NCBI GenBank assembly: GCA_934675585.1
Contig: CAKUQY010000005.1
Coordinates: 1 to 64,000 of the forward strand
From: an uncultured Opitutales bacterium
Lineage (GTDB): Bacteria; Verrucomicrobiota; Verrucomicrobiia; Opitutales; UBA953
Reading direction: 5' to 3'
DNA length: 64,000 bases
Made by a program: the position numbers and the translations under genes. The notes below the pieces were generated by a model. It was not told where the DNA came from and did not search any database. It saw only the letters and a list, made by a program, of their open reading frames with translations. This document shows positions 44,777-54,565 of the stretch, in pieces; the stretch's first letter is position 1, and each line of letters begins with the position of its first letter.

Positions 44777-45835
44777 TTATTCTTCGCCTTCAATTGAGAT
44801 TGGGCCACGAGCTTCGAGATCTGCGTGACGTTGTGCAATCAAATCTTGGTCGAGCAAGTTTTGGTCAAATTCCATACCCAATTCAACGCCCAATGACAAA
44901 AGACGCTCTTTAATTTCTGTGAGCGATTTTTTACCAAAGTTGCGGTATTTGAGCATATCTTGTTCAGACTTCAATGCCAATTCACCGACTGTGGTGATGT
45001 TTGCATTGTTCAAGCAATTTGCTGCACGAACCGAGAGTTCGATTTCGTTGACACTCATATTGAGAATCTTGCGAAGTTTGTTGTCTGCGCTATTGGCAGC
45101 ATCGTCCGACTTACCATCGTCGATCACGCGTGCTTCGTCGCTTACGCCGTCAAACACTGAAATGTGTTTGCGGAGAATTGCGGTAGCGTCCGCGAGAGCT
45201 TCTGTTGGGGTCGTGCGACCATCTGTCCAGATTTCAAGCACGAGCTTTTCGTAGTCCATTTTTTGACCTTGACGGCAATCTTCAACCGACACGTTTACTT
45301 TTGAAACTGGGCTGAAAAGTGAGTCAATTGCGATTTCGCCAATTACTTGTTCTGCTGGCTTGTTGTCGTCTGCGCGGCACCAAGCACGTCCCGTACGCAC
45401 CGTCAATTCTGCGAAGAATGGGCGCTTTTTGTTGAGCGTGCAAATAAGTTGATCAGGGTTAACAATCGTCAAACCTGCATCGAGACGGATATCCGAAGCT
45501 TTGATTTCGCCTTCTTTATCTGTTTCGATAGAAACCTTGTAGATCTTTTTTGAATCTGCCGCTTTGATAATAACCTTTTTCAAGTTGAGAATAATCTCGA
45601 CGACATCTTCTTTGACATCTTCAATTGTTTGGAATTCGTGTTGAACACCTTCAATCTTAACCGTAGAAATCGCAGCGCCTTCAATGGAACTGATCAAAAT
45701 ACGACGAAGGGCCGTACCGAGAGTTTGTCCGTAACCTTTTTCAAAAGGTTCCGCGACAAATTTTCCATAGGTATCTGTAACCACCTCTTTGTTAAGAGAT
45801 TGTGGAAGTTGAAAACTTGCAAGACGTTTTGGCAT
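44777..45835 (-). CDS. rpoA: RNA polymerase alpha subunit
   Basis: A 352-residue alpha subunit. The N-terminal dimerisation domain has FEKGYGQTLGTALRRILISSIEGAAI, and the alpha-CTD has VNEIELSVRAANCLNNANITTVGELALKSE with a NFGKKSLTEIKERL helix-hairpin-helix. A short acidic C-terminal tail extends it. Standard position between rpsD and rplQ. No motif copies. Confidence 0.98.
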   Translation of the reverse strand: MPKRLASFQLPQSLNKEVVTDTYGKFVAEPFEKGYGQTLGTALRRILISSIEGAAISTVKIEGVQHEFQTIEDVKEDVVEIILNLKKVIIKAADSKKIYKVSIETDKEGEIKASDIRLDAGLTIVNPDQLICTLNKKRPFFAELTVRTGRAWCRADDNKPAEQVIGEIAIDSLFSPVSKVNVSVEDCRQGQKMDYEKLVLEIWTDGRTTPTEALADATAILRKHISVFDGVSDEARVIDDGKSDDAANSADNKLRKILNMSVNEIELSVRAANCLNNANITTVGELALKSEQDMLKYRNFGKKSLTEIKERLLSLGVELGMEFDQNLLDQDLIAQRHADLEARGPISIEGEE

Positions 45836-45856
45836 AATGATTTTCGTTGGTTAAAA

Positions 45857-46462
45857 TTAGCGGCTGTAGAATTCAACGATAAGTTGAACGTTAATATCTT
45901 GAACCATTTCTTCTTTTGCTGGCTTGCGATCTACCGAGCCCGAGAGAGCTGCTTTGTCGCAGGAAAGCCATGCAGGAACAACGCGATTTTGCGCTTCGAG
46001 CACTTTGGTTACGAGACCTTTTGAAGATGTGCGATCGCGAACGGTAATTTTATCTCCCACCGAGCATGAATAGCTTGGAATGTCCACCTTGCGGCCGTTA
46101 ACGCAAACGTGACCGTGCCCCACCAATTGGCGAGCACCGCGGCGCGTATTTGCAAAACCGAGGAGGTAAACAACAGAATCAAGACGATTCTCGAGGAGTG
46201 TTAAGAAGTTTTCACCGACAACGCCACCTTGTTCTTTCGCGCGTGCAAAAGTCAGGCGGAATTGTTTTTCTGACAAACCGTACATGAAACGCAATTTTTG
46301 CTTTTCATTCAAACCGATTGAATAACCGGTTACTTTACGGCGAAGCGTTGGGCCGTGAACTCCAGGAGGATACGGACGACGTTCTTCAGATTTACACGTT
46401 GGGAGAATATTCTGCCCAAAGCGGCGGTTTAACTTTGATGTTGGACCAGTATAACGTGACAT
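45857..46462 (-). CDS. rpsD: 30S ribosomal protein S4
   Basis: A 201-residue S4: N-terminal MSRYTGPTSKLNRRFGQNI, RRPYPPGVHGP, YGLSEKQFR and the S4 RNA-binding domain (LENRLDSVVYLLGFANTRRGARQLVGHGHV). It organises 16S rRNA folding. The N-terminal zinc-type Cys cluster is absent, so this is the Zn-independent form. Confidence 0.98.
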   Translation of the reverse strand: MSRYTGPTSKLNRRFGQNILPTCKSEERRPYPPGVHGPTLRRKVTGYSIGLNEKQKLRFMYGLSEKQFRLTFARAKEQGGVVGENFLTLLENRLDSVVYLLGFANTRRGARQLVGHGHVCVNGRKVDIPSYSCSVGDKITVRDRTSSKGLVTKVLEAQNRVVPAWLSCDKAALSGSVDRKPAKEEMVQDINVQLIVEFYSR

Positions 46463-46535
46463 GGTTTTATTTTTTTATTATTTGGCGGCGGATTAACTAA
46501 CGCTCGGTTTGCCGTAGCCGAGCGCGATGAAATTA

Positions 46536-47018
46536 TTAGACGCGACGGCGTTTTGGAGGACGGCAGCCATTGTGTGGCACTGGCGTTACATCCAAAATGC
46601 TGGTAACGTTGAGACCCAATTGTTGCAATGCACGAATCGCGCTATCGCGACCTTGTCCAGGACCGCGCACTTTCACAGAAACATCTTTCAAGCCATGCGA
46701 CATTGCCACTTTAGCTGCGTCTTGACAAACAACTTGACCTGCGAATGCTGTCGATTTGCGGGAACCGCGGAAATTGCATTTACCTGACGACGACCACGAA
46801 ATCACGTTGCCGTTGGTGTCTGTAAATGTAACTTTTGTGTTATTAAATGTTGCGAGAATATTGCAAACGCCTGTCGTAATATTCTTTGAGCCTTTCGCGC
46901 GACGAATCTTAACTTCTTCAAGACCTTCTGCGAGAAGTTCTTTAGCCGTAATAATCTTCTTTTCGGGAGCTGCTGGAACTTCGGCTGCTACTGCTTCATT
47001 CTTAATTTCTTCACTCAT
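46536..47018 (-). CDS. rpsK: 30S ribosomal protein S11
   Basis: A 160-residue protein: the S11 core ([49 protein letters not shown]) preceded by about 30 additional Ala/Glu/Lys-rich residues. Usual S11 length is near 129. The extension starts at a clear ATG 22 bases after rpsM. Confidence 0.97.
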   Translation of the reverse strand: MSEEIKNEAVAAEVPAAPEKKIITAKELLAEGLEEVKIRRAKGSKNITTGVCNILATFNNTKVTFTDTNGNVISWSSSGKCNFRGSRKSTAFAGQVVCQDAAKVAMSHGLKDVSVKVRGPGQGRDSAIRALQQLGLNVTSILDVTPVPHNGCRPPKRRRV

Positions 47019-47042
47019 GGATAAATTTCTCCTTTAAAACGA

Positions 47043-47414
47043 TTATTTAGAAACAACGCCAATCGTCTTGCGAGCGCCTTTACGGGTGCGAGCGTTGGTT
47101 TTTGTGCGTTGACCGCGAACAGGCAAGCCACGGAAATGGCGCAAACCGCGATAAGATTTGATTGATTGCAAGCGCTTAATGTTGCCTTGCACTTCACGAC
47201 GAAGGTCGCCTTCGCATTTATAACCTTTTTCGACAATGTAATTGACGATGTCGGTCAATTGTTTTTCTGTGAGCTTGTCAGAACGCATTGCTGGGTCAAG
47301 ACCGAGAGCTTGCACAATCTCTGTTGCGCGAGTTGGGCCAATACCATAAATATAGCGCAATGCAATTTCAACGCGCTTGTTATTTGGAATATCTACACCG
47401 AGTAAACGTGGCAT
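47043..47414 (-). CDS. rpsM: 30S ribosomal protein S13
   Basis: A 123-residue S13: [37 protein letters not shown] and the basic tail [18 protein letters not shown]. First gene of the rpsM-rpsK-rpsD-rpoA-rplQ run. No rpmJ, infA or secY lies directly upstream here, so the cluster is separated from the spc operon. Confidence 0.98.
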   Translation of the reverse strand: MPRLLGVDIPNNKRVEIALRYIYGIGPTRATEIVQALGLDPAMRSDKLTEKQLTDIVNYIVEKGYKCEGDLRREVQGNIKRLQSIKSYRGLRHFRGLPVRGQRTKTNARTRKGARKTIGVVSK

Positions 47415-47733
47415 ATTTTTATTGGTTAATTGTTAGTAATAATAAGCCTCTTTTTGAGGACCAGATTCACCTCACCCAAAACGAGCAAGATAAAAGTTGT
47501 TTTGTTATTTTACACCATTTCAAAAAAAAATAAAAGAACTTTTTTCTCGTTCCCGCCAAAAACTTTAAAAAAACACAAAATCGCCCTCCGCGGGAACGCA
47601 AAAAACTTAAACGGAACGACAGATTCGCCAAAAACAAAATCGAAAAATTCAAACTCAATTCAAAAATCTTTCCAAATAAAACGTTCCCGCGAAAATTTCC
47701 ACGGGAACATTTTTTAACAATCTGACACAAAAT
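47415..47733. other. Intergenic region upstream of rpsM
   Basis: AT-rich, with no gene. It must hold the ribosomal operon promoter on the minus strand, but I cannot assign one. The terminator of the PEP-CTERM gene (47683-47708) lies at its far end. Confidence 0.55.
47678..47716 (-). terminator. Motif-built intrinsic terminator of the PEP-CTERM gene
   Basis: GTTCCCGCGAAAATTTCCACGG plus GAAC (47683-47708): inverted motif halves GTTCCCG and CGGGAAC close a loop that can pair further (GAAA/TTTC). On the minus strand TTTTATTT follows. It lies about 25 bases after the gene. Confidence 0.8.
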
Positions 47734-48498
47734 TTATTTGCGACGACGACGCGCGGCAACAAGCGCCAACGCACCCAAACCCGCGAGCAAGCCAAACATC
47801 GACGGCTCGGGGATAATGCTAATTGACAAATTGGAAAATGTCGCATTGTTTGTATTATTTGCGCCGTCTCCATAAAGTCCAATGCTTTTCAAATCAAATG
47901 AAGTTCCAAGATCGACAGTTGCTGTATGGTCACTTGAAACTAATTTCAAAGAATAATTCTCCCCAACTTTTGAAATTGTTCCCGAAACCGTAAGCTTGGT
48001 ATTTGCAGTAAATGTTGCACTACCAACTTGCGTAGCAGAATCAATTTTACCCATCAAATCTGTTGCATTCTCTTTTAATTGGTAACTTTTTTTAGAAACA
48101 TCATTTGTTTTTGCATAAACCAATTTATTTCCATACATTCCATTCTGATAATTCTTACCAATCATAATCGTTCCTGAATCAGAATTAGAACCTATCAACG
48201 ACAATGTAAATGAACCATCCAAATTTTGAACGTTTAAATCAAATTTAAAATTCAATTCTTCTCCTGAAGACAATTCCAACACTTCCGTGAATGTATATGA
48301 AGCATAAGACTGTGACCAATTACTATTAGCCAAACTAGCACTTCCCGCAGAAATTACAAACTTTCCACGGCCAGGACGACCATTTCCAATTTCCCAGGAG
48401 GATGCCTGATCAAACAAATTACCATAGGAAACTACTGCAGCATTAGCCGCGAGGGTTGTCGCAGCGAGGAGTGATGAGATAAGAATAAGTTTTTTCAT
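47734..48498 (-). CDS. PEP-CTERM sorted exported protein
   Basis: A 254-residue protein with signal peptide (MKKLILISSLLAATTLAANA), a beta-rich, Ser/Asn/Thr-rich body (jelly-roll or LamG-like by pattern; family not recognised) and a C-terminal PEP-CTERM tail (IPEPSMFGLLAG, helix, ARRRRK). Expected to be sorted by an exosortase to the envelope or matrix. Body codon use is AT-richer than its neighbours and it lacks exact motif copies. Confidence 0.88.
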   Translation of the reverse strand: MKKLILISSLLAATTLAANAAVVSYGNLFDQASSWEIGNGRPGRGKFVISAGSASLANSNWSQSYASYTFTEVLELSSGEELNFKFDLNVQNLDGSFTLSLIGSNSDSGTIMIGKNYQNGMYGNKLVYAKTNDVSKKSYQLKENATDLMGKIDSATQVGSATFTANTKLTVSGTISKVGENYSLKLVSSDHTATVDLGTSFDLKSIGLYGDGANNTNNATFSNLSISIIPEPSMFGLLAGLGALALVAARRRRK

Positions 48499-49012
48499 AG
48501 TAAGAAAATTCTAAATCAAAAAAAAAAAACGCAAGCATAAAATTAAAAAAAATTAAGTTTTAAATGCGCTCCCGCGCGAAACACTAAAATCTCGTTCCCG
48601 CCCCTTGTAGCGAAGATAAAATTGGTTCCATCTCGCGTTGCTCGGTATCGCCTTCTTGAAAAATCGCGTTCCCGTGTTCTGCCGCGCTTTCAGCGCTGGT
48701 GGATTTTATTCTTTTACCCAGGGCTTGCGCCCTGGGCTAATTCTGTCGCGCCGTTGGCGCTTTGAGTTTGCTGGAAAAAATAACAAAAATGGAGCGGCAA
48801 GATGCCGCTCCTCCCAAAAAGTTCGCCCCCTTAAAGTTCGCGTTTACTTCGCGCAAATTCGTAATTGAAAAAATCCTGTTCCCGTGTTCTGTCGCGCTTT
48901 CAGCGCTCAATATTTGAGTTTACAAAAAAACCTTTTCGCCGCAGGCGCTTTCGCGCGGGAACGCGCTTTTCGCGAAGCGCTTTTGAAATTATGCAAGCAC
49001 TTTTTGCAAAAC
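48499..49012. other. Intergenic repeat region
   Basis: No gene is seen. Contains palindromic elements: CCCAGGGCTTGCGCCCTGGG (48718-48737), GCGCTTTCAGCGC twice (48688, 48894) and GGAGCGGCAAGATGCCGCTC (48791-48810), the last repeated at 54418-54437. Such hairpin repeats are common in Verrucomicrobia and Planctomycetes genomes (recollection, not checked). Confidence 0.65.
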
Positions 49013-49891
49013 TTAACATTTAAAGTCCGAATTTGCGTTCCCGCGCGGGAACGACGGCGATTTTAAAAACACTGGCAAGCGGTGTTTGTAGAGATTTTTC
49101 ACAGCAATACGAAAAATTAAAAACGATACCAACGGCAAAACGATTACTTGAAAACAAAATTGCGCAATTACCAAACCTACCAACGAAATCGATGCTTCGA
49201 CAATATCGCTCGCATTGCGAAAAATTTGTTTCAAATAGCGTTTTGAATAATCAATACGCTCCACAAAACCATGGTTATTATTCCCAAAAATTTCGTTTCT
49301 AAATTTCGCCGTTTGTTCATCAACAATCATCAATGTTTCATCGCAAGACTTCATTTGCGGCTCAAAAAAATAGCGATCTACCACGACATTTGACAACGCG
49401 CAAATCGGCAACAAACAACGCAACAGCACCAACAAAATAAAAACGCGCAACAAATGATTACACGCCCAATCGCCCCAACGCCAACGCGTCAAGGGATAAG
49501 CCAACAAAAGCGTTCCCGCAAGAATCAACAAGCCGTTCCCGCCAATCAACGCCACCACTTCGTAGGACAATTTTTGAATGCTCAACGAAACGACCGCCGT
49601 AAACATCACATCCGAAAGCGTTTCGATAACATCATCGACGGGATCGAGCACTTCGCCAACGCCAATACTCACGCCAACGCCCATCGGCTCTGCTGAAACT
49701 TGCGTGCTTTTTGCCACCGAAATCGCAGCATTCACACCGCGCGCCGTAACAAAGGTCGCTCCCGCCTTTTTAATCGAATCTTCAAAATATTTATCCGCGC
49801 AACCATTAATTTCATCATCAAAAACAAATGAAAATAACGAAATCGCCACCAAAACGAACGACAACAATAAATACTTAAAAAAAGGTTTCAT
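49013..49891 (-). CDS. Membrane protein of unknown function
   Basis: A 292-residue integral membrane protein. A signal-like first helix (MKPFFKYLLLSFVLVAI) is followed by a soluble segment with ISVAKSTQVSAEPMGVGVSIGVGEVLDPVDDVIETLSDV, three or four more helices, and a final hydrophobic pair (VIVLPLVSFLIFRI). I recall this GVGVSIGVGEVLDPVDD segment from an uncharacterised bacterial inner-membrane family. The C-terminus is motif-coded (FPRGN). It follows the diadenylate cyclase gene on the same strand. Confidence 0.7.
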   Translation of the reverse strand: MKPFFKYLLLSFVLVAISLFSFVFDDEINGCADKYFEDSIKKAGATFVTARGVNAAISVAKSTQVSAEPMGVGVSIGVGEVLDPVDDVIETLSDVMFTAVVSLSIQKLSYEVVALIGGNGLLILAGTLLLAYPLTRWRWGDWACNHLLRVFILLVLLRCLLPICALSNVVVDRYFFEPQMKSCDETLMIVDEQTAKFRNEIFGNNNHGFVERIDYSKRYLKQIFRNASDIVEASISLVGLVIAQFCFQVIVLPLVSFLIFRIAVKNLYKHRLPVFLKSPSFPRGNANSDFKC

Positions 49892-49925
49892 AATTCAAGA
49901 ATACTCCTGCGCGGGAACGCCAAAA

Positions 49926-51290
49926 TTACAACGCACGACCATGCGAACGCTCAAGCATCACTGTCGCCTCACCATTGCGGAAAAGCGTGATTTGCCCCGA
50001 AGACGAAACAACAATCGCAACACAATCTGCCACAATCGAAATCGCACAAGCCGCCGCATGACGCGTTCCCAAACCACTTTGCAAATTCATTTTCAAACCC
50101 GAATGCGCCGCCGTCACAAAACTTCCCGCCGAATCAATCACACCATCACCACTGATCACAAACGCTCCGTCAATCAACGCCAATTCTTTAATTGTTTCGA
50201 CCATAAACGGATTCACAATATTTTTATCGTCATCGCTGTAACCATTAAGCGGATTTAAAATTAACGGCTCAATGTAGGGTTTAATTTCATTCAAACGCCC
50301 GACAATAAACATCGAACCCACGGCTTTGCCTTCGCGACCTTCCACCGCGAGATCTGACGCCAATGCAATTATTTTTTCAATGACCTCAGGCGCAATATGA
50401 GACGGAATCAACGCGCGCGCTTTTTCACTCGCGGCAATTGTCGGGAACTCATCAATCACATTGACAACCATAAATGTATCAAAACGATTCGAGCCCGCGT
50501 TCCCGCCCAAGCACGCAACGCGATCGGTTGTTTTTAACAAACCGCGCATCAAGCCAATAAAAATCGCCGCGCGCAATTGCGACAAACGGTGCGCCGAAAA
50601 TGCCCGCACAAAAATTTGTTCATACGATTCGCCACTTTCATTATGAATATCAAGATCTTTTTCTGACGAAATCAAAACCACTTTATAACTGCCTTTGCGG
50701 GAATTAATGATCAGCGGCGGCGTCGAAAAAGTGTCCACAAACACGAAAAAATGCGTGCACTCGCTTTTTGTCGCAACGGTTATCGCCGTTCTTCCCAACA
50801 ATTTTGAAATCTTATTTTGCTCAGTATGGCCCTTGCTGCGAGATTCACCATGAAAATAAGCCATCAAACTTTTGCGAAACTTCGACAACTTATCATCAAA
50901 ATCAAAACTATTCTTAAAATTTTTGTTCCCAAGAAAACTTACCAGCTCTGCAAGAATTTCCGTATAATTGCGCGTTTTTTCAGGCGCCAAAAATACGACT
51001 AAAAGACAAGTTTCTGGCTTATCGTCTTGTGTTTTTGAACGCACGCGGCCAATCGCGATCGTTGGCGAATTAAGATATTTCGAGCGGGAACGCGCCAAGC
51101 GCACCGTGTCGTCAATACGCCCTGGCAACGATGTTTTGCGAAGCATCAAAGTTTCAACCGTCTCGCTTAAAACCTCATCACGCGTTCCCGCAGGCAAAAC
51201 AACTTTTAACAACTCTCTTATCGCCTCTGCCAAGCTAACGCTTTGCAAGTCAACAATTCGACGAGGGGCAATAAGACGATCAATACGCAC
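49926..51290 (-). CDS. EIIA-like/diadenylate cyclase fusion
   Basis: A 454-residue two-domain protein. Residues 1-150 resemble a PTS EIIA-2 fold (LRKTSLPGRIDDTVRLARSR, then SPTIAIGRV), but no His occurs before residue ~147, so it cannot be phosphorylated at the usual site. The C-terminal ~125 residues are a DisA_N cyclase domain with LIDGAFVISGDGVIDSAGSF (DGA) and LGTRHAAACAIS (canonical RHR reads RHA). It probably makes c-di-AMP from ATP. It lies 3 bases after nuoA. There is no DNA-binding domain, so it is not DisA. Confidence 0.8.
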   Translation of the reverse strand: MRIDRLIAPRRIVDLQSVSLAEAIRELLKVVLPAGTRDEVLSETVETLMLRKTSLPGRIDDTVRLARSRSKYLNSPTIAIGRVRSKTQDDKPETCLLVVFLAPEKTRNYTEILAELVSFLGNKNFKNSFDFDDKLSKFRKSLMAYFHGESRSKGHTEQNKISKLLGRTAITVATKSECTHFFVFVDTFSTPPLIINSRKGSYKVVLISSEKDLDIHNESGESYEQIFVRAFSAHRLSQLRAAIFIGLMRGLLKTTDRVACLGGNAGSNRFDTFMVVNVIDEFPTIAASEKARALIPSHIAPEVIEKIIALASDLAVEGREGKAVGSMFIVGRLNEIKPYIEPLILNPLNGYSDDDKNIVNPFMVETIKELALIDGAFVISGDGVIDSAGSFVTAAHSGLKMNLQSGLGTRHAAACAISIVADCVAIVVSSSGQITLFRNGEATVMLERSHGRAL

Positions 51291-51293
51291 TTT

Positions 51294-51701
51294 TTAAAAA
51301 CGTTTTTCCCAGTTGAGAGCGCCCTTCTTGTATTCGTACCAAAGTCCAAAAAGAAGGACAAAAATAAAAATGCCAAGCCCTGCAATCATCCCGCCTGCCA
51401 TTGATTGCAAACCTGTGTCTTGCAAAAATGGACGGTAAATAATCGCCGCAGGAATCAAAAATACGACCTCAATATCAAACAAAATAAACAAAATTGCTGT
51501 CACATAAAAGCGAAAATTCGCGCGCGGATGCGGATTGCTTTTCAACTTAATACCGCATTCGTAAGCAATATCTTGATTACGATTGCTATGACCGTGCTGA
51601 CCTGTAATATGACTCAAAATAATAATAATTACGGGCAATGCGCAACCAATAATTACTTGCACGAGCACTGGCAAATACGAAAATTCTTGAACTTCTTGCA
51701 T
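51294..51701 (-). CDS. nuoA: NADH-quinone oxidoreductase subunit A
   Basis: A 135-residue membrane protein with three helices and the conserved loop AYECGIKL and RFYVTAILFILFDIEVVFLIP, the NuoA signature. It is part of the proton-pumping arm of complex I. No nuoB-N gene follows: the next gene downstream is the diadenylate cyclase fusion, 3 bases away. Complex I genes must therefore be split in this genome or lost from here. Confidence 0.93.
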   Translation of the reverse strand: MQEVQEFSYLPVLVQVIIGCALPVIIIILSHITGQHGHSNRNQDIAYECGIKLKSNPHPRANFRFYVTAILFILFDIEVVFLIPAAIIYRPFLQDTGLQSMAGGMIAGLGIFIFVLLFGLWYEYKKGALNWEKRF

Positions 51702-51746
51702 ATATTGAAAATTTTAAACCGCACAAATATTTTTCGCAAGCACCAA

Positions 51747-53819
51747 TTAAAGCAAATCCTCGCGTTTAAGCAATGCTTCTGGCGATGGCTCGCGTTGCAT
51801 AAAATCAAAGAAAAGCGTTCCCGCGTCGGCAGCGTTCCCGCGAGCCAAAATTTTCTTGCGAAATTCCGTTCCCGTCGCGCGATTAAAAAGTCCTTCTTTC
51901 AAAAATCGCGTAAAGCAATCGGCATCGAGCATTTCTGCCCACTTGTAAGAATAATATCCCGCGGCATAACCCACCGCGTCTGAAAACAAATGCAAAAATT
52001 TATAAGCCAAACAGGTTTGCGTTTCGCTCGTTGGCACCAAATAATCGCCAATTTCGCGATTCCAATAATCGTCAAAATCGCAATTCTTAAACCGTTCCGT
52101 AAAAATATGAAAATCCAAATCCATTTTCGCAAACGACAATTGGCGCACCGTTCCCGCCGCCGCTCGAAAATTTTGCGACTTCAACAATTTTTCAAGCAAA
52201 CTTTGCGGGAGCGCTTCGCCCGTCGCATAATGTTTTGCAAAAACACCCAACGATTCAGCATGCTTGCACCAATTTTCCAAAATCTGCGAAGGCAATTCCA
52301 CAAAATCCCAAGCGACATTCGTTCCCGCAAGCGCCGGAATCTCCACTTCGCTCAAAATATGATGCAACAAATGTCCAAACTCGTGAAAAATAGTCGTTAC
52401 TTCCAAAAAATTCAACAACGCCGGCTTGTCTGCCGTTGGCATCGCCAAATTGCCGACAATCAAACCCAAGTGCGGACGCGTCGTTCCCGCGGGAACGCCA
52501 AATTGCGAGTGCGGAGTATTCGCATATTCTGCGGTTTCGAGCGAATTCATCCACGCTCCCGAACGCTTTGATTCGCGCGGGAACCAATCTGTGTAAAACG
52601 CGCCAATCATGTTCCCGCCATCAAAAACTTCGTAAGTTTTTACATCTTTATTCCAGCCCTGCACCGCCAAATTTTGACGAATTTCAATGCCGTAAAGTTT
52701 GCGAGCAATCTCAAACGCTCCCGCAATCACCGCATCGACGGGGAAATACGGACGCAACAATTCTTCGTCAAAATCGTATTTTTCGCGGCGCAATTTTTCG
52801 GTCCAAAAACCCACAGCCCACGGCGCAATTTTTCCCGTTCTCGTCGCAATTTCATCACCATTTTTCTTTGCAAATTCCAATAATTCTGCATTTTCTTTTT
52901 GAAAAAATGGCTCGACGCGGGAACGCAAATTTTCTACAAATTTCAATGCGTTCCCGCCACTTTTTGCCATGCGTCGCGAAGTGGTATAATCTGCAAAATT
53001 TGCAAATCCGAGCAACGTCGCCATCTCTTGTCGCAATGCTAAAATTTCGCGAATCAATTGCATGTTATCAAATTTTCCGCCGCGCGCAATCGCGTTTGAC
53101 GCTTCCCAAAATTCTTTGCGCAAATCATCATTTTCTGCATATTGCATAATCGGCGACAAACTCGGCGCTTGCAATGTAAAACGCCACGTTCCCGCAGGCA
53201 AGTTTTTACTTTTTGCGCTTTGCTCTGCCGCGTCAAGCGCGCTCGCGGGAACGCCCGCCAAAAGCGATTTATCTGTGATAATTTTTTCCCACGCGTTTGT
53301 CGCGTCTAAAACGTGATTGGTAAAAAGCGTCGTTTTTTGCGCCAACAACGCGTTAATTTCTGCCAAGCGTTTTTTCTTTTCTTCTGGCAAATCAGCGCCA
53401 TTTTCACGAAAATTAACGAGCGTTTCTTCAAGCAAACGTTTTTCCGTTCCCGTCAAATCTGCGGGAACGCTCTTTTCTGCCGCGATTTTTATCACGCGCC
53501 ACAAATCTGCATTCAAGGTCAGCCCACAAAAAAAGTCCGTTACCGCCGGCAAAACTTGATTGTAAGCCGCGCGCAACGCGTCCGAATTCTCCACGCTTTC
53601 CAAATGACAAACACGTCCCCACGCGCGTTCAAGCACGCCCGACGCTTCTTCCAACGCCACAATCACGCTCGTAAAATTGCAATCGGCTTCACTTTGCGCA
53701 CAAATCGCCGCAACATTCGACTTCGCCAACGCCAACGCTTCCTCAATCGCGGGAACAATTTTGTCAGCCGTCATCGCCGACCAATCAGGATAAAAAACAT
53801 CAGATAAAAACAGATTCAT
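51747..53819 (-). CDS. prlC: M3 family oligopeptidase (oligopeptidase A-like)
   Basis: 690 residues from MNLFLSDVFYPDW (ATG 53819); the frame upstream to 53846 is intergenic. The zinc site TTIFHEFGHLLHHILSE (HEXXH) is followed at normal distance by a NWCKHAESL-type Glu helix. Length and N-terminal helices fit PrlC/OpdA (EC 3.4.24.70), a cytosolic enzyme that degrades signal peptides and short oligopeptides. Several motif copies give VPA and AGT sites in loops. Confidence 0.93.
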   Translation of the reverse strand: MNLFLSDVFYPDWSAMTADKIVPAIEEALALAKSNVAAICAQSEADCNFTSVIVALEEASGVLERAWGRVCHLESVENSDALRAAYNQVLPAVTDFFCGLTLNADLWRVIKIAAEKSVPADLTGTEKRLLEETLVNFRENGADLPEEKKKRLAEINALLAQKTTLFTNHVLDATNAWEKIITDKSLLAGVPASALDAAEQSAKSKNLPAGTWRFTLQAPSLSPIMQYAENDDLRKEFWEASNAIARGGKFDNMQLIREILALRQEMATLLGFANFADYTTSRRMAKSGGNALKFVENLRSRVEPFFQKENAELLEFAKKNGDEIATRTGKIAPWAVGFWTEKLRREKYDFDEELLRPYFPVDAVIAGAFEIARKLYGIEIRQNLAVQGWNKDVKTYEVFDGGNMIGAFYTDWFPRESKRSGAWMNSLETAEYANTPHSQFGVPAGTTRPHLGLIVGNLAMPTADKPALLNFLEVTTIFHEFGHLLHHILSEVEIPALAGTNVAWDFVELPSQILENWCKHAESLGVFAKHYATGEALPQSLLEKLLKSQNFRAAAGTVRQLSFAKMDLDFHIFTERFKNCDFDDYWNREIGDYLVPTSETQTCLAYKFLHLFSDAVGYAAGYYSYKWAEMLDADCFTRFLKEGLFNRATGTEFRKKILARGNAADAGTLFFDFMQREPSPEALLKREDLL

Positions 53820-53900
53820 AATTCTATTAAAAATAACTCCACCCAAAATAACAAATCAATTTTCACAAAAACGCGTTCCCGCCATTCCCGCAGAAAAAAT

Positions 53901-54037
53901 CTCGCCCGAAGGGCAAAGGTTCCTAAGTTTTCGGCGGTTTAAGCCGCCAAAAAAATTCAAAAAAATCTTTAAATTCTTTAGCGAGAAAAGCGAGCAGGTG
54001 CTCTTGATTTCTTTTTTTTTGCGTTCCCGTTCCCGCG
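53901..54037 (+). repeat. Dispersed repeat (direct partner at 43957-44090)
   Basis: CTCGCCCGAAGGGCAAAGGT and the GGCGGTTTAAGCCGCC hairpin match the 43.96-kb copy in the same orientation, then TTTAAATTCTTTAGCGAG and CTCTTGATTTC. Confidence 0.85.
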
Positions 54038-54131
54038 CCCACCAACAAAAAATCTTAGTTTCCCTTAAACTTTCCCCCCGTAGTTTCCATAGTTGAAAAA
54101 AATCAGCGTTCCCGCAAACTCTCAGCTTTTT

Positions 54132-54344
54132 TAGTTCACTCCCTTCGGGACTGATGTTATTTTTATTTTACCCCCACACGCGAAACGCGCATTCGCGCGA
54201 CTATGACGATGACAATGACGATGACCGAGTTTGAAAATAACTGAAATAAAATTCGCTCGCTTTTGTGGGGGTTAGTCATCGCAAGCGATTTTAGTGCCTT
54301 CGGCACAAACCAAGTTCCTATTTATTCCTACTAAACCTAAGGTT
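54132..54344 (-). repeat. Long dispersed repeat, copy 2 (inverted partner at 42.5 kb)
   Basis: Reverse complement of the 42474-42694 copy. The microrepeat reads ACTATGACGATGACAATGAC here and differs slightly from the partner. GTGGGGGTTAG and GTGCCTTCGGCAC are shared landmarks. Confidence 0.85.
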
Positions 54345-54565
54345 TTTCAGCGTTCCCGTTCCCGCGAAAGATAAAAATCTGTGAAGTCTGTGAGATCGGT
54401 GGGAGAAAAGTAAAAATGGAGCGGCAAGATGCCGCTCCTCCCATAAAATTTGCGCAATCTGCGAGATCTGCGTGAGAAAATTCCCGTTCCCGCGTTCCCG
54501 CGCCGTTTGCGTTCCCGCCGTTTTTTCATTTTGCGCTTGCGGGAACGGCTTATTATAATAGTTTT

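Larger units (their letters stand above)
53820..54565. other. Intergenic repeat region upstream of dapB
   Basis: No gene is seen. Holds the direct partner (53901-54037) of the 43.96-kb repeat, the inverted partner (about 54132-54344) of the 42.5-kb repeat, a copy of the GGAGCGGCAAGATGCCGCTC hairpin (54418-54437) and many motif copies, including a cluster at 54480-54515. Confidence 0.7.
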
